Source: Dokdonella sp. (GTDB lineage: Bacteria; Pseudomonadota; Gammaproteobacteria; Xanthomonadales; Rhodanobacteraceae). From it: a stretch of DNA of 64,000 bases. Position numbers and translations under genes: made by a program. Shown here piece after piece: positions 56,614 through 64,000 of the stretch. Location: assembly GCF_019634775.1 (NCBI RefSeq), contig NZ_JAHCAS010000001.1, positions 372,001-436,000 of the forward strand, written 5' to 3'. Numbering within the stretch: the stretch's first letter is position 1; every line of letters begins with the position of its first letter. The notes under the pieces are model-generated. The model saw nothing but the letters and a program-made list of their open reading frames with translations. It was not told the origin of the DNA and did not search any database.

Positions 56614-59418
56614 CTACGGAATCGTGATCGGATTACCCGCGCTGTTGTAGGCATAGCTCACGATCGTTGCCGGATACCCGCTGGTACCCGTTGTCGTGAT
56701 GCGCGCGTAGCCGTAGTTCACCTGGCTCGTGGCGGTGTTATAGAAGCGGAAGCCGAAATATCCGTCGACGTTGCTGGCAGAGCGCCAATTGGCCGACGCG
56801 GCGATTGAGGTGCTGGCGATGAATGTCGAAGCCGGTCCGATCACCGCTCCCGAGGTGAGCACGCTGTACGCGCCACCCGATGACACGCCACCATATGTGT
56901 TCGCCGGGGTCTGGGTCACGAAGTAGAACGCCGCCGAACCACCGCTCTGCCAGATGTTGAAGTGGTAGTCGCCAGCATCGCAACTGCAGGTGGTGTTGGT
57001 CAGCCAGTTGATCGAACTGCCGGTCGCGTTCTGCGCAACCGTGAAATTGACGTTGTCGACCACCACGATATCGGGATCGACCACCTCGTCCGGATCGAAG
57101 CCATCCCTGAAGATGCCGTCGCGCGTGCCGCGCACGGCAACGGTCAGGTGCTCGACCGGCGAGACCGCGGCAACCGTCGGCGTCAGCACCACATACCCGA
57201 AGGCCGGCGTGTTCGGCAACTGCGTGCCTGGGCCGTAGTCGTCGAGTTCGACAGTGAAGTTCACCACTTGTGTGCCGCCGGCGCCGATCGTGAAGCTCGC
57301 CGGCGAGGGCGTGACGGTGACACCGTAGTCCGACTCGGAGGTGATGTTCCAGGTCGATGCGGCGCCGAGCGTGCTGGTGAAGGTGCGCTGGAACGTGCAG
57401 TTCGGCACGCAATTCATGTTGCGCATCGACGGCAGGTTGAGCTCCTTCATGTTGATGGAGCCACCGCTCGGGTTCGCCGCCACGAAGCGCGCATAGGTCT
57501 CGTTCATGACAAGGCCAGCCGCCACCGCCCTGTCGACCTGGGCGCGGCCACTGCCGACGTCGTCCGGATGCCACGGACTCACGCCGTCTTCCTTCACGCC
57601 ATTGCGCTTGGCCGTCATCTGCAGGGCCGACTTGACCATCATCGGCGTCCAGCTCGGCCTTGCCGCGCGCACCAGGACACCGGCGCCGGCCACGTGCGGG
57701 CTCGACATCGAGGTGCCGCCGAGGTAAGCGTAGTTGTTCGGCGCGATGTAGCCGGCGTAGATGTTGTCGCCCGGCGCCGTGATGTCCGGTTTGGTGAGGT
57801 CGGCGGCGATCGGGCGACTCGGACCACGCAGGCTGAACGACGACAGCATGTCGGCGATCTTCGCCGCAGGCGTGAAGTTGACCGTGGTCGGCGTGACGCC
57901 GTTGGCATCGATGAAGGCGCGCAAGGCGAGGCCTTCGGCCTGCAGGATGCTGTAGGACGGCAGCGACGCCGTGCCGATCGCCATGTTGAGGGCGCCGCCC
58001 GTGTTGTTGTAGATGATGCCGGCCACGGCGCCGGCGGCGGCGGCGTTGTTGAGCTTCTCCTCGAACGTGCAGCTGCCGCGCGGGATCAGCGCGACCGCAC
58101 CCGAGAAGAAATTGGCCGGGAAGCCGCCAGTCGACGTGCAGCCGATGTCGTTGGCGGGGTTGTAGCGGATCGGGTAGATGCCCGCGGTACCGGTGTTCAC
58201 GCCGGCGATGTTGAGTGCGATGTTCTGCGTGTTGGCCGGTGGCGTGCCCGGGCCAGCCGCCGAGATCTCGCCGCCGTACGGGTTCTCATCATGGGTCGAC
58301 GAGGCGACCGACATCACCCAGGGACCGAGATGGTTGACGTTGCCGACCGGATTGGGGGTCTCCGCACGCGTGTTGCCGGCCGAGGCCGAAACGAAGATGT
58401 CATTGTTGACGAAATCGAGGAAGGTACGGTCGTTGTCGTTCCACGGCGAGCCGCCGCCCGAGATCGAGAAGTTGATGACGTCGATGTCGCCGTCAACGAG
58501 GACATTGTTGAACGACGCCACCAGCGCGGCACCACTGCAACTGTTCGTCTCGCAGACGCGATAGGTACGCAGGGTGGCGCACGGGGCAACGCCACTGATC
58601 TGGGTATAAGGTGCCGGGATCAGCGGCGGCGGCGTGACCGACGTATTGATGACGTTGCCGCCCGAGGTGCTTGCTGTGTGCGTGCCGTGGCCGGTCGCGT
58701 CGGCAGTGCCATTCGGGCCGGTGCAGACGCCGCCCGAGCTGGACGAGCAGTCGCGCATGCTGCGCATCTTCGGGTCAGCGGCACTGAAACCGCAACGGGC
58801 GTCGTTGGCGAACGAGGGCAGCGTCGAGTTGACGCCGGAGTCGATCACGCCGAGGACGATGCCCTTGCCGAACTGGGCGGCGGTTGCCGGTGTCGGCTCG
58901 GCTGCGCCCCAGATCGATTGCGCGCCAATGAAGGACGGACCACGGAAGGTGTCGAGCTCGAATTCACGATCGCGCTCGATACTCGTCACGCCGGGCAACG
59001 CGGCCACGAGAGCGGCCTCGGCCTCCGTCAATCGCGCCGAGATGCCGCTGTGGGTAATCTGGAAGGTATGCGGAACCTCGACATCGCGTCCGACGCGCAA
59101 GCGCATGCCCTCGATGTACTCGGCCTGGCGCTGTTCGAGGTACTCGCGGTAGGCGCGCGAGGCTTCGCTCTTCGCATCGAACCGGGCGCTGCCGTCGGCT
59201 GGCGCCGCCGTCGCCTGCAGCGAACCGACGCCACCGCGGTATTCGAGCGCACCGGGTTCACCGAAACGGATCATGTAGAGCTGGTAAGGCGAGGTTTCCA
59301 CCGCACGCGCCTGACCATCAGTGACGGTGGCCACCGACCAGACCGTCGGAGCGGCCATGCCGCCGAGGCTGGCGACGACGACCGCGGCCAGCGTTTTGAC
59401 ACGAAGTGAATTTCGCAT
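56614..59418 (-). CDS. Secreted S8 family serine peptidase (subtilase)
   Basis: 934 residues from the ATG at 59418. Signal peptide (LRVKTLAAVVVASLGGMAAP), I9-like propeptide (QLYMIRFGEPG), subtilase domain with Asp near 191 (GVIDSGVN), His near 245 (GHGTHTAS) and Ser near 569 (GGTSMSSPHVAG); a PA domain is inserted near 410-480 (SGAVALIPRGSCTFEEKL). Then a fibronectin-like domain, an internal IFRDGFDP motif, and a C-terminal beta domain (GYFGFRFYNTATSQVNYGYARIT). GGTTGCAACC (59488-59497) is a 10-bp palindrome about 70 nt upstream. Probably exported through Sec and the type II system (inference). Confidence 0.94.
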   Translation of the reverse strand: MRNSLRVKTLAAVVVASLGGMAAPTVWSVATVTDGQARAVETSPYQLYMIRFGEPGALEYRGGVGSLQATAAPADGSARFDAKSEASRAYREYLEQRQAEYIEGMRLRVGRDVEVPHTFQITHSGISARLTEAEAALVAALPGVTSIERDREFELDTFRGPSFIGAQSIWGAAEPTPATAAQFGKGIVLGVIDSGVNSTLPSFANDARCGFSAADPKMRSMRDCSSSSGGVCTGPNGTADATGHGTHTASTSGGNVINTSVTPPPLIPAPYTQISGVAPCATLRTYRVCETNSCSGAALVASFNNVLVDGDIDVINFSISGGGSPWNDNDRTFLDFVNNDIFVSASAGNTRAETPNPVGNVNHLGPWVMSVASSTHDENPYGGEISAAGPGTPPANTQNIALNIAGVNTGTAGIYPIRYNPANDIGCTSTGGFPANFFSGAVALIPRGSCTFEEKLNNAAAAGAVAGIIYNNTGGALNMAIGTASLPSYSILQAEGLALRAFIDANGVTPTTVNFTPAAKIADMLSSFSLRGPSRPIAADLTKPDITAPGDNIYAGYIAPNNYAYLGGTSMSSPHVAGAGVLVRAARPSWTPMMVKSALQMTAKRNGVKEDGVSPWHPDDVGSGRAQVDRAVAAGLVMNETYARFVAANPSGGSINMKELNLPSMRNMNCVPNCTFQRTFTSTLGAASTWNITSESDYGVTVTPSPASFTIGAGGTQVVNFTVELDDYGPGTQLPNTPAFGYVVLTPTVAAVSPVEHLTVAVRGTRDGIFRDGFDPDEVVDPDIVVVDNVNFTVAQNATGSSINWLTNTTCSCDAGDYHFNIWQSGGSAAFYFVTQTPANTYGGVSSGGAYSVLTSGAVIGPASTFIASTSIAASANWRSASNVDGYFGFRFYNTATSQVNYGYARITTTGTSGYPATIVSYAYNSAGNPITIP

Positions 59419-59662
59419 GACAGACCCCAAGACAGAACCCCAGAAAGATGACCCGCGACGGGGTCACCGCTTTGACATGCAGGAAAAGGTTGCAACCGCG
59501 CCCGACCTGATCCGCGGAGTTATAGCATCGGCCCGTGGGCGCGGCAATTCGCTATGCGGCAGAGGCCGGCAGCGATCCGCCGATACCCCCACCGCGATGT
59601 CGACCCGGCCTTCGCGGGGTTGATCGGCACGTCCCGTGGCGGCGCACAGGATCAATGGCCGC

Positions 59663-61264
59663 TCACGCCTCGCCCCTGTCCTCCAGCCGTTTCGCCACCT
59701 CGGCCAGCCGCGCGGCATGGCGGCGGGCCGGGCTGGCGGGTGGCTGCAAGGGCATGCGCACTTGCGCCGCGCTGGCGGTACGCACCTCGCGGCGCGTTTC
59801 GTGGAATTTGAGGCAGGCCGCGTCGAACGGCAGACCGCAGGCGTCGAGCACGGCACGGATCGCCGCCTCGGGTTCACGCAGCAGCGCGTCATGGTCGTGG
59901 TGGACGAGGGCCTGCGGATGACGCCCGCGCCAGGTGCGCAGTGCGCGCGTGCAGTCGCGGTGGAACGCCACCAGTTCGTCCAGGTCGTAGCTGAAGCCCT
60001 GCCCTTCGGCGAAATGGTGACGGAAGCAACTCCACACCGTGTCGAGCGGATCGCGTACGCATTCGATGATTCGTGCGCCGGGGAGCATGCGCCGGATCGC
60101 GCCGACGAGCTGCCAATTGCTCAGCGTCTTGTCGGTGAGCAAGGACTGGCCACCGCGCAGGTCACCGACCTCGGCCAGATAGCGCGCGCCGAGCCGCTGC
60201 CAGTCCACTGGCGTGGCCTGCGCCACCCACTGCGGGAATGGTCGGCGACGGTGCAGCGACTCGGCGTGCAGAAGGCGTGACAGCGCATTGCGCTCCCCTC
60301 CCGCAGCGACCATCGAATGCGACGCAAGGATCTGTTCGAGCAGGGTCGAGCCCGAACGTGGCATGCCGACGATGAAGACGATGCCCTCGCCCGGCCCACT
60401 GGGTGGTTCGGCGCTCGTTTCGGGAAAGGCATCAAGGATCGCGTCGACCAGGGCGCTGACCGCCGACGCGTCCCAGCGGATTTCGCCGCGCTTGCGCCTG
60501 TTCGCCAGCAGGTATGCGTCGAAGGCCTCGTCGTCACGACCGCAGCGTTCGAGCAGGGTCGCACAGGCAAAGGCGAGACTGGTCGCGTGTGCCGGCGGCA
60601 CGCGCGACGATCCCCGCAGGGCGAGCACCTGGGCCAGTTCGCCGGCATCCGGCCGCCAGGCGGGCAGGCTGGCCAAGCCGACCCAGGCCGGCACCGAATC
60701 GGCGGCACTGGCGAGCACGGCGCGCCACAGTTTTTCGGCGGCGGCGAGATCGCCGCCGATCCGTTCCTGCTCGGCCAGGCGCAGGCATGCCGGCGCGTGA
60801 CCCGGTGCCAGCGCGACCGCATGCGCGAAGGCCGCGCGCGCCTCGGCGCCGGCGTTACGCGCCTCGAGGACGAGACCGAGGTTGTACCAGGCATCGACGA
60901 GCCCGGGTTCGACCGTGCAGGCCGCGCGGAAGCAGCGTTCGGCGCCAGCCAGGTCGCCGGTCTGGGCGAGCGCGCCGCCCAGCTGGGTGGCGACGAGGCC
61001 GTCATCGGGCCAGCCGGCATAAGCCGTGCGCAGGCGTTCGACAGCGCGTGCCGCATCGCCGAGATGCAGATCGGCCAGCGCGCGCAGGCGCAGCACTTCC
61101 GGATGGGTCGGTGCAGTGCGCAGGACCGCGTCCAGATGGGGTGCAGCCTCCCGTGGCGCAGCGTGCCGCAGGGCCGTGGTCGCCATGGCGACGCGTTCAC
61201 GCCATGCGCCATCGAGTCCATCGAGGCGGTCGCCACCCGTCGCCTTGGGTGAACGCGCGCTCAT
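59663..61264 (-). CDS. TPR-sulfotransferase fusion protein
   Basis: 533 residues from the ATG at 61264. Residues 25-260 are TPR repeats (VLRLRALADLHLGDAARAVERL; AERCFRAACTVEPGLVDAWYNLGLVLEA). Residues about 290-520 are a sulfotransferase domain: PAPS 5'-phosphosulfate loop VGMPRSGSTLLEQILASH and 3'-phosphate motif IIECVRDPLDTVWSCF. Substrate unknown; this architecture is common in environmental proteobacteria. Overlaps the helicase gene stop by ATGA. Confidence 0.92.
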   Translation of the reverse strand: MSARSPKATGGDRLDGLDGAWRERVAMATTALRHAAPREAAPHLDAVLRTAPTHPEVLRLRALADLHLGDAARAVERLRTAYAGWPDDGLVATQLGGALAQTGDLAGAERCFRAACTVEPGLVDAWYNLGLVLEARNAGAEARAAFAHAVALAPGHAPACLRLAEQERIGGDLAAAEKLWRAVLASAADSVPAWVGLASLPAWRPDAGELAQVLALRGSSRVPPAHATSLAFACATLLERCGRDDEAFDAYLLANRRKRGEIRWDASAVSALVDAILDAFPETSAEPPSGPGEGIVFIVGMPRSGSTLLEQILASHSMVAAGGERNALSRLLHAESLHRRRPFPQWVAQATPVDWQRLGARYLAEVGDLRGGQSLLTDKTLSNWQLVGAIRRMLPGARIIECVRDPLDTVWSCFRHHFAEGQGFSYDLDELVAFHRDCTRALRTWRGRHPQALVHHDHDALLREPEAAIRAVLDACGLPFDAACLKFHETRREVRTASAAQVRMPLQPPASPARRHAARLAEVAKRLEDRGEA

Positions 61265-63177
61265 GACGGCTCCGCGAAGAAGGCGACGACCTCCTCGACG
61301 CGGCGCGTGCGCGGCATCGGCGGCAGGCTGGCGAGGAAGGCCTTGCCGTAGCCCTTGCCGGTCAGGCGCGGATCGCAGAGCACGAGCACGCCGCGATCGT
61401 GGATGTCGCGGATCAGGCGGCCGACGCCCTGCTTGAGCGCGATCACCGCGTTCGGCACCTGCCATTCGGTGAAGGCGTTGAGACCGGCTTCGCGCAGCGC
61501 GTCGAGGCGGGCGACCAGCACGGGATCGTCCGGTGCAGCGAACGGCAGCTTGTCGATGACGACCACGCTCAAGGCCTCGCCAGCGACATCGACACCTTCC
61601 CAGAAGCTCGCCGCGCCGAGCAGGACGCCGTTGCCGGAGGCACGGAAGCCCTCCAGCAGTCGATGCCGCGGCGCCGTACCCTGCACGAACAGCGGGTACG
61701 GAACGCACCCCTCCAGACGCTCGGCGGCGCGACGCAGCGCGCGATGCGAGGTGAACAGCAGGAAGGCGCGACCGTTCGAGGCTTCGAGCACCGGCAACAC
61801 GGCCTCGACCACGCGATCGGTGTAAGTCGGGTCGGCCGGTTCGGGCAGGCCGGTCGGCAACCAGGCCAGGGCCTGGCTGGCATAGTCGAATGGGCTGTCG
61901 AGCAGGAGCGTATGCGGATCGTCGAGGCCGAGCTGGCGCGCGAAATGTCCGAACTGGCGATCGACGGAAAGCGTCGCCGAGGTGAAGATCCAGGCCGCAT
62001 GGCTCTGCTCGCGCAGCTCGCGCAACGGACCGGCGAGGTCGAGCGGCGTCGCATGCAGCGTGAATCCATGCGGCGTCAGTTCATACCAGTGCACGGCATC
62101 ACGCGCACTGCTGTCGAGCAGGTGGGCAAGCCGCGCGGCGAAGCCGAGCGTGCGTTCGTGCACCGAGGCGAGGCCGCGGCTGCGTTCGGCATGTCGTTCG
62201 AGCGCATCGGCGAGCGCGCCGAGCAGTTCGCGCAGGCCTTCGAGTTCCTGCATTGCCGCGGCATCGCGCTCGATCAGCGCGAAGGCACCTTTCGCCGGGA
62301 GTCGCTCGAGTTCGAGGCGCAGGCGACGCAGCGCCGGCATGAGCGGATCGATCGCCGGCTGCAGCAGGGCCAGCGCGCCGCTGACGCCGGCGCACTCGGC
62401 GAGCGCGTCCTGGGCGAGTTCGGTGAGCTGGCGCATGCCGAGACTGATCGAGAAGAACTGGCCGGCGAGTTCCGGAATCTGGTGCGCCTCGTCGAGGATG
62501 AAGGCCTGCGCACCGGGCAGGATCTCGCCGAAGCCTTCCTGCTTGATCGCCAGGTCGGCGAACAGCAGGTGGTGGTTGACGACGACGAGGTCGGCTTCCT
62601 GCGCGGCGCGGCGCGCGCGCACGACGAAGCACTCGGCAAACAGTGGACATTCACTGCCGAGGCAGTTGTCGGTGGTCGAGGTCACGCGCGGCCACAGCGG
62701 CGAATCCTCGGGTACGTCAGCCAGTTCGGCGCGGTCGCCGCTCGCGGTCCTGGTCGACCAAGCGTGGATGGTGCCGAGCTGGGCGACTTCCTCGCGTGAG
62801 GCGAGGCGGCCATCCTTGCGCACCTGATCGAGACGATGCAGGCAGAGGTAGTTCGCGCGCCCCTTGAGCAGGGCAGTCGACAGGCGCGCGCCGAGCACCG
62901 AGCGCACGCGCGGCAGGTCGCGGTGGAACAACTGATCCTGGAGTGCCTTGGTGCCGGTCGAGACGATGATGCGCTTGCCCGACACCAGCGCCGGCACGAG
63001 GTAGGCGAAGGTCTTGCCGGTGCCGGTACCGGCTTCGGCGATCAGCGCATGGCGTTCGTCGATGGCCGCGGCAACCGCCGCAGCCATTGCCTGCTGCACG
63101 GCGCGCGGCACGAACCCCGGAACCTCGCGCGTGAACGGGCCATCGGAACCGAGCAATGCCTCGACGGATTCGTCCAC
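61261..63177 (-). CDS. DinG/YoaA-type ATP-dependent DNA helicase (GTG start)
   Basis: 638 residues from the GTG at 63177, with GAGG 10 nt upstream. Superfamily 2 XPD-like helicase: Walker A EAGTGTGKTFAY near residue 48, iron-sulfur cysteines in NYLCLHRL and NCLGSECPLFAECF, DEAH box ILDEAHQIPE, motif SATLS, and C-terminal motifs FTSHRALRRAAERL, GAASFWEGVDV and QGVGRLIRD. The short length without nuclease domain fits YoaA. DNA repair role. Confidence 0.94.
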   Translation of the reverse strand: MDESVEALLGSDGPFTREVPGFVPRAVQQAMAAAVAAAIDERHALIAEAGTGTGKTFAYLVPALVSGKRIIVSTGTKALQDQLFHRDLPRVRSVLGARLSTALLKGRANYLCLHRLDQVRKDGRLASREEVAQLGTIHAWSTRTASGDRAELADVPEDSPLWPRVTSTTDNCLGSECPLFAECFVVRARRAAQEADLVVVNHHLLFADLAIKQEGFGEILPGAQAFILDEAHQIPELAGQFFSISLGMRQLTELAQDALAECAGVSGALALLQPAIDPLMPALRRLRLELERLPAKGAFALIERDAAAMQELEGLRELLGALADALERHAERSRGLASVHERTLGFAARLAHLLDSSARDAVHWYELTPHGFTLHATPLDLAGPLRELREQSHAAWIFTSATLSVDRQFGHFARQLGLDDPHTLLLDSPFDYASQALAWLPTGLPEPADPTYTDRVVEAVLPVLEASNGRAFLLFTSHRALRRAAERLEGCVPYPLFVQGTAPRHRLLEGFRASGNGVLLGAASFWEGVDVAGEALSVVVIDKLPFAAPDDPVLVARLDALREAGLNAFTEWQVPNAVIALKQGVGRLIRDIHDRGVLVLCDPRLTGKGYGKAFLASLPPMPRTRRVEEVVAFFAEPS

Positions 63178-63189
63178 GCCGCACCGGCC

Positions 63190-63711
63190 TCAGAGCCGAA
63201 CCGGACGCTTGACCTTGCAGGCGTCGCGTTTCGCCGCCGCCGTCGCCTCATAGCCAGGATCGTTGAAGATGCGACGCGCCTCGACCGAGGTCTGCCAGTT
63301 GCGCGCACAAAGCGCGCCGAGCTGGGGTCCTTTCTTCCAGCTCTCGTAGGCGAGCTTCTCGGCCTGGACGACGTTGCCGCGCAGGAATTCGATCTCGGCC
63401 TCGAACTGGATGAGGTCCGGCGCGTCCGGCGCCAGTTTGCGTGCGCGCGCGATCGCAGCGAAAGCGTCGTCGTAGCGGCGCTCGCGTTCGGCCTCGGCGG
63501 CCTGCCGCAAGTACCCCTCCACTGCCGGATCGCGCAGCGGCGTCACCTGCAGGGCGGAATCGGCGTCATCGCCGCTCGCGCGGATCGCCTGAACCACGGC
63601 AGTGCGATCAACGTCGGGCCGCGCCGACACCCGTCCGGTCGGCGACGTCGACGAACATGCAGCCAGCAGGAAGGTCAGGGTGAGCAGAGCGGTCGGTCGA
63701 AGGATGGTCAT
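63190..63711 (-). CDS. Small TPR-like lipoprotein
   Basis: 173 residues from the ATG at 63711. Signal peptide with lipobox FLLAAC, then a TPR-like pair (YLRQAAEAERERRYDDAFAAIARARKLAPDAPDLIQFEAEIEFLRGNVVQAEKL) and a C-terminal part with two Cys. No enzymatic motif. 12 nt before the helicase gene on the same strand. Confidence 0.85.
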   Translation of the reverse strand: MTILRPTALLTLTFLLAACSSTSPTGRVSARPDVDRTAVVQAIRASGDDADSALQVTPLRDPAVEGYLRQAAEAERERRYDDAFAAIARARKLAPDAPDLIQFEAEIEFLRGNVVQAEKLAYESWKKGPQLGALCARNWQTSVEARRIFNDPGYEATAAAKRDACKVKRPVRL

Positions 63712-63784
63712 GATGGAACGGTACCGGGGACTGGCGGAAAGCGTACAAGGATGCGGGCGGCCGCGTGAAAACCGCATGAAGCCT

Positions 63785-63862
63785 GCGGGAGCGGCTTCGG
63801 TCGCGACGCGCCCGGGGCGGCGATGCAAGCAGGGGAACGATCGCGGCCGAAACCGCTCCCGC
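63785..63862. repeat. Pair of inverted REP-like units
   Basis: GCGGGAGCGGCTTCGGTCGC (63785-63804) and its near-perfect reverse complement GCGGCCGAAACCGCTCCCGC (63843-63862) face each other across about 38 nt, a BIME-like arrangement upstream of the lipoprotein gene. Confidence 0.7.
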
Positions 63863-63871
63863 AAATCGACC

Positions 63872-64000
63872 TCATTCATCCCTGCGCCGCCCCTCGCTGC
63901 CCGCACATTCGCGCCACTCGCGCGGCGCGTAGCCGGCCGCAAAAGGCACGCGTCGCGCACTGCGGCAGCTCTGGTCGCTGCGCTGGCCGGTCGAGGGATC
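63872..64000 (-). CDS. 3' end of an unknown gene (partial)
   Basis: Minus-strand frame open from the window edge to TGA at 63874-63872, 42 residues, ending APREWRECAGSEGRRRDE. About 79 percent of third positions are G or C by hand count, the highest of the frames I compared. No family recognised. Confidence 0.4.
   Translation of the reverse strand, partial: DPSTGQRSDQSCRSARRVPFAAGYAPREWRECAGSEGRRRDE

Noticed and set aside
56962..59409. 815-residue plus-strand open frame
   Set aside because: Antisense to the subtilase with its intact catalytic triad; composition dominated by Arg, Val and Asp from mirrored codons.
59449..59466. TGACCC/GGGTCA hairpin upstream of the subtilase, as a further copy of the dispersed repeat
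   Set aside because: Only a short GACGGGGT-like core is shared with the 152-bp repeat; too little to call a copy.

Overview
The window is GC-rich bacterial chromosome with tightly packed genes, frequent 4-nt ATGA stop/start overlaps and no tRNA, rRNA, phage or IS transposase gene that I can see. Gene content and order point to a gammaproteobacterium of the Xanthomonadales/Lysobacterales, probably near Rhodanobacteraceae or Dokdonella: a pilGHIJ-chpABC cluster next to gshB, an ECF sigma/Ser-Thr kinase pair, exosortase H, GGGAATGG-type intergenic repeats, and an IFRDGFD motif in a secreted protease. This placement is an inference; I had no database.

Layout. 1-1.2 kb: end of a type II secretion pseudopilin operon (gspG, gspH, start of gspI). 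1.25-3.4 kb: bioA and rsmE. 3.5-16.1 kb: the type IV pilus chemosensory (Pil-Chp) operon on the minus strand, in transcription order pilG, pilH, pilI, pilJ, chpA, chpB, chpC. 16.4-20.6 kb: gshB, a tonB-like gene, algH/yqgE, ruvX, pyrB. 20.6-23.1 kb: a lipoprotein and a methyltransferase. 23.2-25.6 kb: pilU and pilT, the pilus retraction ATPases. 25.6-32.4 kb: yggS, proC, yggT and a DUF4426-like gene, interrupted by a Ser/Thr kinase, an ECF sigma factor and two small genes. From gshB to DUF4426 the order recalls the Pseudomonas aeruginosa pilG-proC neighbourhood.

32.4-40.2 kb: a cobalamin-binding-like protein, pdxH and a glycerate-kinase-like gene, then the most unusual locus: OmpR-type regulator, coiled-coil protein, membrane protein with an OmpA-like end, Ras-like small GTPase and hybrid histidine kinase. 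The last four are nearly or fully overlapping. Dodecin and exosortase H follow. 41-46 kb: aroK, aroB, a TraB/GumN protein, a WGR protein, a SPOR-like protein and hemE. 46.2-54.6 kb: a large propeller-type hybrid sensor kinase opposite a five-gene run in which two dynamin-like/DUF697-type GTPases bracket YceI, cytochrome b561 and YceI. 54.7-64 kb: glutaredoxin-like gene, sdaA, secreted subtilase, TPR-sulfotransferase, DinG/YoaA helicase, a small lipoprotein and the tail of an unknown gene.

Two themes cut across the window. First, several genes have a TANNNT (-10 like) hexamer exactly 6-7 nt before the ATG and no Shine-Dalgarno sequence, which suggests leaderless mRNAs. Second, dispersed repeats sit against or inside gene ends: a 286-bp MITE-like element with 33-bp inverted termini, a 152-bp partial copy that supplies the aroB stop codon, and GGGAATGG repeats that encode the last residues of HemE and the prepilin leader region of GspG.
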